Position numbers and translations under genes: made by a program. The notes under the pieces were generated by a model. The model was given only the letters and a program-made list of their open reading frames with translations, was not told the origin of the DNA and did no database searches. A stretch of 64,000 nt of DNA from SABY01 sp964593705 (GTDB taxonomy: Bacteria; Bacteroidota; Bacteroidia; Bacteroidales; 4484-276), in NCBI GenBank assembly GCA_964593705.1, contig CAZQIV010000007.1, forward strand, positions 29,743 to 93,742, in the 5' to 3' direction. Every line of letters starts with the position of its first letter. Positions within the stretch are counted from its first letter, which is position 1. Positions 26,505-35,171 of this stretch are shown here, in pieces.

Positions 26505-26590
26505 ACCGCAGCATCTTTCCAAGCCCCAAATGCTGACTCTAAATTCAAAGCTTGTAAAAATGCTGCTACTTCTCAACATATAAAAAACGT
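26505..26590. repeat. left copy of an imperfect direct repeat bordering the restriction-modification module
   Basis: The stretch GCATCTTTCCAAGCCCCAAA onward can be aligned with 29684-29770 over about 70 bp at roughly 70% identity with a few gaps. Within it TTGAG/CTCAA, GCAGCAT/ATGCTGC and CAAGC/GCTTG pair in order, giving a long imperfect hairpin. The shape recalls a cassette recombination site, but no canonical site was recognised. The rest of 26415-26656 is AT-rich without a gene. Confidence 0.5.
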
Positions 26591-26656
26591 TGATAAAAAT
26601 TTAATAATTAATGTTTCTAAAAATTTTTAATTTCATTGACAGTCATTTAATTTGCA

Positions 26657-28630
26657 ATGATGGAAAATAGAAATGAAATAAGATATTTTCGTAAAAAGCT
26701 ACTTGATTGGTTTGATACCAATAAAAGAATTTTTCCATGGAGAAAGGAGAATATTGCAAATTATGAGCTTATTATGAGTGAAATTCTTCTCCAAAGAACA
26801 AGAGCAGAGACAGTTGCAAAATATTATAATACCTTTTTCAATAAATATCCTAATTGGGAGGAAATTAGAAATGCCTCTATAGAAGATTTAGAAGATATTC
26901 TAAGACCTTTGGGGTTATTTAAGCATCGAGCAAAAAGGCTTTTCAAAATAATAGAGGAATACAATAAAAAAAACGGCATTTTACCCCGAAATTCTAATGA
27001 AATAAATGATTCTACCCTTGCAACTTTGTACATCTCCAATGCTTATGAATTATTTATTCTTAACAAACGTGCTCCTTTATTAGATGTTAATATGGCTAGA
27101 GTACTGAGCAGATTCTTTAATCCAAAAAAAGTTAAGGATGTAAGAAATGAAAAAGAATTACAAGAATTTGCTAAAACAGTTATTAATGTCAAAAATTGTA
27201 AAGAATTTAACTGGGCAATTTTAGATTTTGCTGCAATTGTATGCAAATCACACAAGCCTGATTGTGTTAATTGCCCATTGAAAAGTAAGTGTAGGTTTTT
27301 CTCTAAAGAAACTGAGCGGATGGATGCAGAGGAACCACAGTTAAATATTTATTACGATAATAGAGAAGTTGAATTACAAAAAGAGAAAAAATATAGAGTA
27401 CTATCACTTTTTTCTGGTTGTGGTGGAATGGATTTAGGATTTGAAGGAAATTTCATAGTCCATGAAAAAAGTATAAACAAAAGACATAATCCTGATTTCA
27501 TTGGAAAAAAGGAAAAAGGAAATATGATAAGGCTAAGACCGACAAAGTTTCAAACTGTTTTTGCAAATGACATAATTAATGATGCCAGAAATGCTTGGGT
27601 AAATTATTTTCAGGAGAAAGGGTATTCTTCTGAAATATTTCATGTTGAAAGTATTGTTGACTTGGTGAAATTACACAAACAAGGAGTGAATGTATTTCCC
27701 AAAGACATTGATATTGTAACAGGAGGATTTCCTTGCCAAGATTTTAGTGTATCGGGATTAAGAAATGGATTTGAATCCCATAAAGACCATACTGGAAAAA
27801 AAATAGGCAAAAAAGATCCAACAGTTGAAACCAGGGGGCAACTTTACATGTGGATGAAGGAAGTCATTGACATTGTTCAACCAAAGATATTTATTGCTGA
27901 AAACGTGAAAGGTCTTGTCAATCTTTCAAACGTTAAAGATATAATACAGCAGGATTTCGCAAAAGCTAATGGTAATGGGTATATCGTGCTTCCCCCTCAA
28001 GTTTTGCATGCGGCTAATTATGGTGTTCCACAATCGAGAGAAAGAGTTTTCTTTATTGGGCTTAAAAAAAGTGAATTAAAAAAAGGAGTATTAGAAGAAT
28101 TCGAGAAAGATACAATTTCAAAAGAATATACCCCCTATCCAATACCTTCTCATTCAAAGGATGTTAGATTTAATGGTTGTATTGAATATGTTAAATTAAA
28201 AGATATTTTCAATAATTTGGATGAACCAGAAAGCTCTTTAGATCCGTCACAAATGTATTATTCCAAGGCAAAATTCATGGGAAAACACTGTCAGGGTCAA
28301 ACTGAAATTAATCCTGATGGTATTAGCCCGACAATTCGGGCAGAACATCATGGAAATATTGAATACCGAAGACTTTCATTAGAGAATGGGGGTAAAATAA
28401 AAAAAGAATTAAATAGTGGGATGAATGAAAGAAGACTTACCCCCAGAGAATGTGCTTTAATTCAGACTTTTCCTTCAGACTATGATTTCGTTATTCCATC
28501 AAACGGAAGAAATTTTTTTATAAGCCCTTCTTCTGCATACAAATTAATAGGAAATGCTGTTCCTCCATTATTAGCATATCATGTTGCAAAAAAGATAGAA
28601 AAACAGTGGGATAAATACTTTAAAGAATAA
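26657..28630 (+). CDS. fusion of Mig-like mismatch DNA glycosylase and DNA cytosine-5 methyltransferase
   Basis: A 657-residue two-enzyme fusion. Residues 8-215 are a HhH-GPD DNA glycosylase: FPWRK, SEILLQRTRAETV (E42), LLDVNMARVLSRF (D143), and an iron-sulfur loop C196-x6-C203-x2-C206-x5-C212. The sequence resembles the T/G-mismatch glycosylase Mig of Methanothermobacter. Y125 falls at Mig's catalytic Tyr, though the usual LPGVG hairpin is replaced by STLAT. Residues 245-657 hold all C5-methyltransferase motifs: LFSGCGGMDLGF, GGFPCQDFS (C360), AENV (415-417), QSRER (459-463), RLTPRECALIQTFP and GNAVPP. The glycosylase would repair T/G mismatches left by deamination of the enzyme's own m5C. 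Composition is AT-rich and the cognate endonuclease follows 4 bp later. Confidence 0.9.
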   Translation: MMENRNEIRYFRKKLLDWFDTNKRIFPWRKENIANYELIMSEILLQRTRAETVAKYYNTFFNKYPNWEEIRNASIEDLEDILRPLGLFKHRAKRLFKIIEEYNKKNGILPRNSNEINDSTLATLYISNAYELFILNKRAPLLDVNMARVLSRFFNPKKVKDVRNEKELQEFAKTVINVKNCKEFNWAILDFAAIVCKSHKPDCVNCPLKSKCRFFSKETERMDAEEPQLNIYYDNREVELQKEKKYRVLSLFSGCGGMDLGFEGNFIVHEKSINKRHNPDFIGKKEKGNMIRLRPTKFQTVFANDIINDARNAWVNYFQEKGYSSEIFHVESIVDLVKLHKQGVNVFPKDIDIVTGGFPCQDFSVSGLRNGFESHKDHTGKKIGKKDPTVETRGQLYMWMKEVIDIVQPKIFIAENVKGLVNLSNVKDIIQQDFAKANGNGYIVLPPQVLHAANYGVPQSRERVFFIGLKKSELKKGVLEEFEKDTISKEYTPYPIPSHSKDVRFNGCIEYVKLKDIFNNLDEPESSLDPSQMYYSKAKFMGKHCQGQTEINPDGISPTIRAEHHGNIEYRRLSLENGGKIKKELNSGMNERRLTPRECALIQTFPSDYDFVIPSNGRNFFISPSSAYKLIGNAVPPLLAYHVAKKIEKQWDKYFKE

Positions 28631-28634
28631 TAAT

Positions 28635-29681
28635 ATGGTTATTTCAGTTAATCCAACACCTTCTCAAATAGAATTTGATGCACTATTAAATAGTGCCCTT
28701 GATTCATTGGTGTTGGAATCAAAACTTAAACAGGATGAATACTTAACATTATTGGGAAAAAAATTTGAAGGACGGGTTTTAACCCACATGAATGAACAAA
28801 CACAAGGCACGCCTTTTGAGAATTCTATCGAACTAATTTCTGGTCAAAAATTTCCCGATATTATTGCTAATAAATATTATGGAATAGAGGTTAAAACAAC
28901 CAAAAGAAACCATTGGACAACTACTGGAAATTCAGTACTTGAAGGAACAAGGGTTGATGGTATAGAACGAATTTACATTATGTTTGCTAAAATGGTTAAA
29001 CCTGTGGAGTTCAAATGTAGATTATACGAGGATTGTCTGACGGATATTGTTGTTACTCATTCTCCTCGATATAAAATAAATATGAATCTTGATGCTGGCC
29101 AAACAATCTTTGATAAATTAGGAATTCCCTATGAGAATTTGAGAAATTCACCTAATCCAATTAGCCCCATAGTTGATTATTACCGACAGTTTTTGAAACC
29201 AGGTGAAGAAATTTGGTGGTTAGATCAAGAAGAATCTGTTTCTAAAGATTTGATTATAAAATTATGGAATAACCTAAATATCGAAACAAAAAGGCAATAC
29301 ATGATAAAATCCATGATTTTATTCCCCGATATTTTTAGTAATCGTCCAGATAAATTCAATAAGCTTGCGGTTTGGCTTGTGAATTTCGAGAGTATTGTTT
29401 GCCCAAACGTGAGAGATGTATTCACTGCTGGTGGACAAGGTACTATTACATGGAATAATGAAAACTACACCAACATTCCTAAGATTGTTATTAAACTAAC
29501 GGATTCACTTGAACAAATAAAAATACATCTTGATAACTTTAGCCCTGAGATTTTGGAATATCATTGGCAAAAATCGATAACTGATAAATTCAAAGATTGG
29601 TTAGATTTAATTGTTGAGAATACCACGCACATGAAACTCAAACTGGATTTACGAAAATATATTGAAAAAAATATCAAATAA
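28635..29681 (+). CDS. type II restriction endonuclease (PD-(D/E)xK)
   Basis: A 348-residue protein 4 bp after the methyltransferase stop. The nuclease core is PD75-x9-E85-V-K87 (FPDIIANKYYGIEVKTTK), the PD-(D/E)xK metal site. A conserved-looking NSVLEGTRVDGIERIYIMFAKM follows, as in several type II enzymes whose cores sit near residue 75-115. No ATPase or specificity subunit is nearby, so this is a simple type II system with the methyltransferase. The recognition site cannot be read; the methyltransferase block SPTIRAEHHGNIEYRRL may help a REBASE comparison. AT content is high, like the fusion gene, which points to joint transfer. Confidence 0.85.
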   Translation: MVISVNPTPSQIEFDALLNSALDSLVLESKLKQDEYLTLLGKKFEGRVLTHMNEQTQGTPFENSIELISGQKFPDIIANKYYGIEVKTTKRNHWTTTGNSVLEGTRVDGIERIYIMFAKMVKPVEFKCRLYEDCLTDIVVTHSPRYKINMNLDAGQTIFDKLGIPYENLRNSPNPISPIVDYYRQFLKPGEEIWWLDQEESVSKDLIIKLWNNLNIETKRQYMIKSMILFPDIFSNRPDKFNKLAVWLVNFESIVCPNVRDVFTAGGQGTITWNNENYTNIPKIVIKLTDSLEQIKIHLDNFSPEILEYHWQKSITDKFKDWLDLIVENTTHMKLKLDLRKYIEKNIK

Positions 29682-29682
29682 T

Positions 29683-29802
29683 ATGCAAGCACATTGCCAA
29701 AGCCCCATTTGCCGATGCTCAACCCAAAGCTTTGTAAAAGAGCTTGCTTTTGACAATGATACAAAGAACGCCCAGTTATTAACATGCGGAAAATGCCAAT
29801 AG
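29683..29802 (+). CDS. possible 39-residue cysteine-rich protein overlapping the right repeat copy
   Basis: An ATG at 29683 opens a 39-residue frame: CQSPICRC near the start and LTCGKCQ at the end, separated by a charged middle (FVKELAFDNDTKNAQ). The paired Cys groups would suit a small zinc-binding knuckle. The same DNA is the right copy of the direct repeat at 26505-26590, whose frame is not conserved, so coding is doubtful. No ribosome-binding site stands out. The start lies at the stop of the endonuclease gene. Confidence 0.25.
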   Translation: MQAHCQSPICRCSTQSFVKELAFDNDTKNAQLLTCGKCQ

Positions 29803-29887
29803 GTAAAATTGTTGAATCCGGTTAAACAATTCTTGCTTTTTTGAGTTAATCAAAAGGTAAAATAATTTAATATTTAGGAGAAAAAAT

Positions 29888-30427
29888 ATGTCGAACATAA
29901 GTTTTGGAGAGTATATCGAAGGGAAATCGTTCAAGGTATTGGACGAACGCCGGATGCGTGCCAGTGCAGGGGTAATGTTATTCTTAGGAATTATTGCATC
30001 TGTCAATGCTTTTATTTTGCAGAACTACATTGTAGTTACCTACATCAGTGGCTTTTTGATGTTAAATTTTATGATAGGAGTTTTTATCAATCCTAAATTT
30101 TCGCCCACCGTTATTATAGGTTATCTTGTTACCTATAATCAATCACCTTTGCCCATCGGGGCCATTCAAAAAAAGTTTGCCTGGAGCCTCGGGCTCACTT
30201 TGGCGGCAACAATATTTGTACTTTCCTTTTTCTTATTAAAGGATATCAATTTCTTCCAGCCCGTTTGTTTTTTGTGTCTTATTTGTCTTATGCTCCTTTT
30301 CCTGGAAACCTCCTTCGGGATATGCGTAGGCTGCAAATTGTATTATGTTGCCATTGGTTTAAAATTACTCAAAAAGCCGGTGGAAAAACCAAACTGCATG
30401 GGTGATGCCTGTGCTGTGGGTGAATAG
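29888..30427 (+). CDS. DUF4395-type integral membrane protein
   Basis: A 179-residue membrane protein with four or five hydrophobic helices. It opens with FGEYIEGKSFKVLDERRMRASAG, and has FINPKFSPTVIIGYLVT in the middle and the cysteine motif GICVGCKLYY near the end, as in DUF4395 proteins. A C-terminal pair of Cys (NCMGDACAVG) is added. Related proteins occur near thiol or sulfur genes such as TauE exporters, and a TauE gene lies 0.5 kb downstream on the other strand. Ribosome-binding site AGGAGA precedes ATG. Function unknown. Confidence 0.75.
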   Translation: MSNISFGEYIEGKSFKVLDERRMRASAGVMLFLGIIASVNAFILQNYIVVTYISGFLMLNFMIGVFINPKFSPTVIIGYLVTYNQSPLPIGAIQKKFAWSLGLTLAATIFVLSFFLLKDINFFQPVCFLCLICLMLLFLETSFGICVGCKLYYVAIGLKLLKKPVEKPNCMGDACAVGE

Positions 30428-30948
30428 TTGGGCATAATAGATATCCCTTGAAATGGCCATATTTTTAATCAAATTATTTATTTTTTCTTATGCCATTGGC
30501 ATCCCTATGGGAGTGTTCCTAAGTGCCCCCCGATAGCTATCGGGGGGCACAAAAATTTACTAAGACGCATTATTCACGACACTTGATTTACATTATGTAA
30601 GGAGTTCTAAAATTAAAAAATTGTCGATTCTATGGACACTCATTTATTAGCCCGTGTCTATAAAGCCAATGCTTTTTAATAGCCCCGCCCGTCAGTTGAC
30701 GAATGGGGGAAAATGAGTTGAAAGTTACCTCCCCCGCCTTGTCACTTTCATTTCTTAATTAAAAATGTTTTTTTGGATGGGATTTCCTATTTAACGAATA
30801 TTGTATTTATTTAGCTTCGTTGTCATTTGCGCTTCACATTTCATTTAATGACCACCAATGACCATCAATGACTATCAATGACCATCAATGACCATCAATG
30901 ACCACCAATGACTTTTAATTGAAAAAGGATTACAATGTCACAAATCTA
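30428..30948. repeat. intergenic region with 10-bp tandem repeat and hairpins
   Basis: No gene. GTGCCCCCCGATAGCTATCGG continues as a 28-bp near-perfect palindrome at 30522-30549. From 30847 to 30912 the unit ACCATCAATG repeats six times. The same unit in opposite orientation fills 52091-52190. CCGTCAGTTGACG at 30689-30701 belongs to a palindrome family also at 9752 and 31786. Confidence 0.75.
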
Positions 30949-31686
30949 TCAACCACCTAAATAGTTACAGAAAATCTTAACTATCAATCCCACACCAATT
31001 AACAATAAGAGCAGATAAACCCAGCCGTAGAACTTCTCCGATTTTATTTTTCCGAACCAATATTCTCCAACGAAAAAGGCGATAATAATGAAAGGTAAGC
31101 TATAAAGAAAATACCAAACAACTTCGCCGGTAATATTTCCAAATGCAACGTGCCCTGCCACAACACTAATTCCCACAAAGAAAAAATAGCTTTGCAATGT
31201 TGACCTGAATTTTTGGGCAGGCCAGTTTTGAGCCGACAAAAGCATGATTACCGGAGGCCCGTTGGTGTTGTAAGCTCCCCCAAGTATTCCGCTAATAAAG
31301 CCCACAAGATAGTAGATCACCGATGGGGCTTTCGATTTTATTTTCATCTGAAAAATACGGCTTAGTGCAAAAGCGATAATGAAAATAGCAAGCACCAGGC
31401 TGATTACTGATTCGTTAATATACCTGAGGTAGATTAAACCCAGGGGAATGCCTGCCATTGCCGAAAGAACCAATTTCCAGGTTAGTCGGAAGTTGACATG
31501 CCGGCGGTTTTTAATGAGGATCATCAATGCCATCATCAGCGCAAGCAAGGCCATGAGCGGTGCAGCAATTTGAATGCTGACAACAAGCACAAGGAGTGGC
31601 ATACCCACCAGCGCATCTCCAAAACCAAAGGTGCTCCTGATAAGAAAAGCTGCGAAAACAATAATAATGGTATAAAAAATGTCCAT
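30949..31686 (-). CDS. TauE/SafE family anion exporter
   Basis: A 245-residue membrane protein with about eight hydrophobic helices. The two family repeats begin with FLIRSTFGFGDALVGMPLL and VGFISGILGGAYNTNGPPVIM, the second being the TauE/SafE hallmark (GxxxGxxGxGGG-like followed by NGP). Members export sulfite, sulfoacetate or similar organosulfur anions; cargo is unknown here. The start codon lies two bases from a 158-bp MITE-like element, so its 5' untranslated region and probably its promoter come from the element. A TTAAAGTAGAATTAAG leader precedes ATG. Confidence 0.85.
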   Translation of the reverse strand: MDIFYTIIIVFAAFLIRSTFGFGDALVGMPLLVLVVSIQIAAPLMALLALMMALMILIKNRRHVNFRLTWKLVLSAMAGIPLGLIYLRYINESVISLVLAIFIIAFALSRIFQMKIKSKAPSVIYYLVGFISGILGGAYNTNGPPVIMLLSAQNWPAQKFRSTLQSYFFFVGISVVAGHVAFGNITGEVVWYFLYSLPFIIIAFFVGEYWFGKIKSEKFYGWVYLLLLLIGVGLIVKIFCNYLGG

Positions 31687-31687
31687 C

Positions 31688-31845
31688 TTAATTCTACTTT
31701 AACAGATTATGTTCAAACTGAAAAATCAATCCACTTTAACCCCATCCCTAAAGGGAGATGGATTGATTTTTCTGCATTTTACTTCCGTCAGCTGACGGAT
31801 TGGGGTAAAAATGCAGAAAAATCTAATGTGTTAAAGTAGAATTAA
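31688..31845. mobile_element. MITE-like element, 158 bp, abutting the TauE start codon
   Basis: Terminal inverted repeats of 22 bp, 31688-31709 and 31824-31845, differ at two positions (TTAATTCTACTTTAACA outer end). Inside, GAAAAATCAATCCA pairs with TGGATTGATTTTTC, and CTGCATTTTAC pairs with GTAAAAATGCAG around TCCGTCAGCTGACGGA. No coding capacity. Confidence 0.75.
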
Positions 31846-32029
31846 AACGAATCTAAAATATTTTCTTTGTATCCTTTAATCGAAATCCGAAACAAATAAA
31901 ACTATTTAGCTTTAATAAGTAAAATACTCACAATAATTATTAACACCTGCTGACATGAATGTCTGATGGACTCTTATGGAGAAACATCAATTTATTTCAT
32001 CCGTGCATCAGTGGCTAATCTTTACACAA

Positions 32030-32794
32030 ATGAATAAAATTGCATTAATAACCGGGGCTACCTCAGGAATTGGCGAAGCCATAGCTAGTAAATTCGCCAA
32101 CAATAACATTGATCTTATCCTTACCGGGAGAAGAAAGGACAGGCTTGACACACTGAAACAAAAACTGGAAAGTGAAGCAGGAGTGCGAGTATTATGCCTC
32201 GAAATGGACGTAACCAGGCGTGAAGCTGTTAGCACTGGTATTGGAAGCCTCACAAACGATTGGAAGCTTATTGATATTCTGGTCAATAATGCGGGGCTTG
32301 CAGTGGGTCTCGAAAGTATTCATGAAGGAGTTATTGATGATTGGGAGCGCATGATCGACACCAACATCAAAGGACTGCTCTATGTTACGCGCAACGTTTT
32401 ACCGCTTATGCTTGAAAATGGTTCCGGGCAGGTGATTAACCTGGGATCGATTGCAGGTAAGGAGGTGTATCCGTCTGGAAATGTTTATTGCGCCACAAAA
32501 CATGCTGTTGATGCCTTAACTAAAGGGATGCGTATTGACTTGCTTGGTAAAAATATTAAAGTATCCCAAATTGCTCCGGGTCTTGTTGAAACCGAATTTT
32601 CGATGGTAAGATTTAAAGGTGATGATGAAAGAGCGGAGGGTGTTTATCAGGGATATCAGCCGCTACTGGCCAACGATATTGCCGATATTGCTTATTATCT
32701 CACCACATTGCCACCCCATGTTTGCATCAACGATCTGGTAGTTACACCACTCAGTCAGGCCAATGCATATCTTGTAAACAAACATCAATCATGA
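32030..32794 (+). CDS. short-chain dehydrogenase/reductase (YdfG-like)
   Basis: A 254-residue SDR when started at ATG 32030 (MNKIALITGATSGIGEAIA). An upstream in-frame ATG at 31976 adds 18 residues but would move the cofactor loop away from its usual place near the start, so the shorter form is preferred. The TGATSGIG loop binds NAD(P), LVNNAGLAVG is the structural NNAG block, and the catalytic Tyr-Lys pair is in VYCATKHAVDA, with Ser in LGSIAG. The EPGLVETEFS-like block (IAPGLVETEFSMVRF) is typical of the YdfG/serine 3-dehydrogenase branch. It probably reduces a small carbonyl compound in the cytosol. Confidence 0.88.
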   Translation: MNKIALITGATSGIGEAIASKFANNNIDLILTGRRKDRLDTLKQKLESEAGVRVLCLEMDVTRREAVSTGIGSLTNDWKLIDILVNNAGLAVGLESIHEGVIDDWERMIDTNIKGLLYVTRNVLPLMLENGSGQVINLGSIAGKEVYPSGNVYCATKHAVDALTKGMRIDLLGKNIKVSQIAPGLVETEFSMVRFKGDDERAEGVYQGYQPLLANDIADIAYYLTTLPPHVCINDLVVTPLSQANAYLVNKHQS

Positions 32795-33071
32795 GTTCAG
32801 TCTAAAAAGCCACCCTACCCCTAAATCCCCTAAAGGGGACTTTCCTAAACTATTGATTTTTAGGGCTTCTCCCTTTTGCCATTGGCATCCCTTCGGGGAG
32901 GGTTAGGGGTAAAAAGGGCTAAAAATCAATAGTTTAGGGTTTCTAAATTAAAATCAATAATACAAAGGCACGTTAAAAAAGTATTTAAACACTTTATAAA
33001 TTGCCCAATTCGAATAGCGGCATGGATGAAAATAGTTCCTTTGCTGTTTGGCTCTTAAGATCAAAATTGAA
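32795..33071. repeat. inverted-repeat element between SDR and ClC genes
   Basis: GAGTTCAGTCTAAAAAG at 32793-32809 matches the left end of the MITE at 9694. Inside, CTAAACTATTGATTTTTAG (32846-32864) pairs with CTAAAAATCAATAGTTTAG near 32920-32938, and CCCCTAAAGGGG-like strings are present. The matching right end is not seen. Confidence 0.6.
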
Positions 33072-34850
33072 ATGAAACCACAGCGTACTGTTCTCTATTT
33101 TATTCAAAGCTTACGAAGGAAATACCTCAACGACAGGCAGTACATGATGGTACTTGCCGTTGTAATTGGATTTTTGAGTGGTTTGGCTGCTGTTATTATT
33201 AAAAACGCCGTTCATTTTATTCAGGGTGTTCTTACATCAGGTTTTGATGAAAAATATGATAATATTCTCTACATTTTTTACCCGGTTTTGGGGATTATTA
33301 TTACCGTCCTTTTTATAAAATTTATATTGAGGCAATACGTGGGCGATGGTGTGCCAAGTGTGCTGTACGCCATCTCAAAAACCAAGGGTATTTTAAAAAG
33401 GCACAACATGTTTTCGTCGGTAATTAGCAGCTCATTAACGATTGGCTTTGGGGGGTCGGTTGGGTTGGAAGGGCCTACTGTGGCAACCGGTGCGGCGATC
33501 GGCAGTAATATTGCCAAAGCACTGCATCTTACTTACAAGCAAACAGTAACCTTGTTGGCCGTTGCAAGTGCCGGAGCCATGTCTGCTATTTTTAAATCGC
33601 CCATTGCTGCCATAATTTTTGCTGTTGAAGTCATCATGATCGACCTAACTGTAGCCTCACTCATTCCGCTGTTATTAGCATCAGTTACTGCCGCGCTCAC
33701 TTCCTACTTTTTTCTGGGGATGAATGTGCTATATCCCTTCGAGATAGAGCAACTTTTCAGGATGAAGGATATCTGGCTTTATGTGATTCTTGGGGTATTT
33801 ACCGGGTTCACCAGCCTTTATTTTACCAGGGTGTATTTGTTTTTCCAAAATTTATTCAGCGGTATTAGCAGATGGTATTTGAAACTTGCATTCGGAGGCT
33901 TGCTGCTTGGCTTGTTGATCTTTCTTTTCCCTTCGCTTTATGGAGAGGGCTACAAAGCTACTAACTCCTGCCTGCATGGTAATACCATCACCCTATTTGA
34001 AAATGGTTTGTTTTATGGCTTTAAGGATAATCTTACGGCGGTTTTTGTTTTGATGATTGTGGTGATGCTATTAAAAGTTGTGGCCACTTCGCTGACCTTT
34101 GGAGCAGGAGGAATAGGTGGAATATTCGCACCAACGCTTTTTACCGGTGCCCATGCCGGGTTGTTTTTTGCCTTGGTCTTCAACCATTTTGGTTTTTATC
34201 ATGTTTCTGAAACCAACTTTGCGTTGGTAGGAATGGCCGGCCTCATTGCAGGAGTTATTCATGCACCACTTACGGCGGTTTTTCTTATTGCAGAGATTAC
34301 CGATGGTTATGGCCTGTTTATGCCCCTGATGATTACCGCGGTAATATCTTACATGACCATCCGGATTTTTACCACCAATTCGATTTATACTATTCAGTTG
34401 GCCAAAAGAGGTGAGTTGATGACCCATCACCAGGATAAGAATGTGTTGTCGATGATTGATATTAAAAGGCTGATAGAGACAAATTTTAAAGTGGTTTCGT
34501 ATGATGCTACCCTGCGAAATCTTGTTAATGTAATCGAAGGCTCACAACGTAATCTTTTTCCTGTGGTTGACCGTGAAGGTCAATTCCGGGGGCACGTGAT
34601 ACTCGACAACGTCAGGCATGTGATGTTTAAGCCTGAAAATTACGACAACATCATGGTGAAAGATTTAATGAATGTTCCGGTTTACAGAATTTCCCCTCAG
34701 GATACCGTTGAAGCTGTTGCACAAAAATTTCAGGCCAGTGGAAAGTACAATATGCCCGTACTTGACCAGGGAAAATATCTTGGATACATTTCCAAAGCCA
34801 ACCTTTTTGGAGAATACCGCACCAAACTTAAAGAGGTTTCGGAGTATTAA
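33072..34850 (+). CDS. ClC-type chloride channel/antiporter with CBS pair
   Basis: A 592-residue membrane protein when started at the ATG at 33072; an in-frame TTG 24 bp upstream is less likely. It has the ClC anion-path motifs: GSVGLEGP with the gating glutamate E133, and GAGGIGGIFAPTLF near 345. About 11 hydrophobic helices precede a C-terminal cytosolic pair of CBS domains (from VVSYDATLRNLVNVIE; second from VKDLMNVPVYRISPQDTVEA). CBS pairs bind adenine nucleotides and tune transport. Exchange of chloride for protons is expected, though the second proton glutamate was not assigned. Confidence 0.9.
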   Translation: MKPQRTVLYFIQSLRRKYLNDRQYMMVLAVVIGFLSGLAAVIIKNAVHFIQGVLTSGFDEKYDNILYIFYPVLGIIITVLFIKFILRQYVGDGVPSVLYAISKTKGILKRHNMFSSVISSSLTIGFGGSVGLEGPTVATGAAIGSNIAKALHLTYKQTVTLLAVASAGAMSAIFKSPIAAIIFAVEVIMIDLTVASLIPLLLASVTAALTSYFFLGMNVLYPFEIEQLFRMKDIWLYVILGVFTGFTSLYFTRVYLFFQNLFSGISRWYLKLAFGGLLLGLLIFLFPSLYGEGYKATNSCLHGNTITLFENGLFYGFKDNLTAVFVLMIVVMLLKVVATSLTFGAGGIGGIFAPTLFTGAHAGLFFALVFNHFGFYHVSETNFALVGMAGLIAGVIHAPLTAVFLIAEITDGYGLFMPLMITAVISYMTIRIFTTNSIYTIQLAKRGELMTHHQDKNVLSMIDIKRLIETNFKVVSYDATLRNLVNVIEGSQRNLFPVVDREGQFRGHVILDNVRHVMFKPENYDNIMVKDLMNVPVYRISPQDTVEAVAQKFQASGKYNMPVLDQGKYLGYISKANLFGEYRTKLKEVSEY

Positions 34851-34859
34851 TTTTTATTT

Positions 34860-34893
34860 TTTGATTTCAAAACTCAAACTTTTTATACTTTTG
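34860..34893 (+). promoter_or_regulatory. promoter of tRNA-Ser
   Basis: TACTTTTG at 34886-34893 fits the Bacteroidota -7 box TAnnTTTG, with TTTG at 34860-34863 as a -33 box (spacer slightly long at 22). Transcription would start close to the first tRNA base. Confidence 0.65.
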
Positions 34894-34898
34894 CCGAT

Positions 34899-34985
34899 GG
34901 AGAGCTGCCAGAGTGGTCGAATGGGGTAGTCTCGAAAACTATTGTACTCTTACGGGTACCAAGGGTTCGAATCCCTTGCTCTCCG
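34899..34985 (+). tRNA. tRNA-Ser, anticodon CGA
   Basis: An 87-nt class II tRNA. Acceptor stem GGAGAGC pairs with GCTCTCC, discriminator G at 34985, no encoded CCA. The anticodon loop is CTCGAAA with stem GTAGT/ACTAT, giving anticodon CGA (reads UCG). A long variable arm (TGTACTCTTACGGGTACC) is present as required for serine, and the T arm is AAGGG-TTCGAAT-CCCTT. It should be functional. Confidence 0.95.
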
Positions 34986-34986
34986 C

Positions 34987-35022
34987 TAAAAGCCTGATGG
35001 ACTGTTCTGTAAGGCTTTTTTT
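34987..35022 (+). terminator. terminator of tRNA-Ser
   Basis: AAAAGCCT pairs with AAGGCTTTT, followed by a T tract, directly after the tRNA. Confidence 0.75.
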
Positions 35023-35119
35023 CTTTCTGTTTGTGCCATTCCATCATCAGGAATTTCCGAATGAGTAGTTTCATCAAAAATAATCATTACTACAATTAGA
35101 AAATTTGAAGTCATTTTAG

Positions 35120-35150
35120 TTTGGACAAATAAAAAATAATTTTACTTTTG
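35120..35150 (+). promoter_or_regulatory. consensus Bacteroidota promoter before the interrupted tRNA
   Basis: TTTG at 35120-35123, a 19-bp spacer and TACTTTTG at 35143-35150 match TTTG-N19-TAnnTTTG exactly. The tRNA-like 5' end begins at 35172, so this promoter was built for that gene. Confidence 0.8.
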
Positions 35151-35171
35151 CAGCTTTTTTAAAAAAGGCAT

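Noticed and set aside
31976..32029. Longer SDR start
   Set aside because: The extra 18 residues lie before the conserved start of the Rossmann fold and show no signal or domain.
33048..33071. TTG start of the ClC gene
   Set aside because: An ATG 24 bp later is in frame and gives a normal N-terminus.
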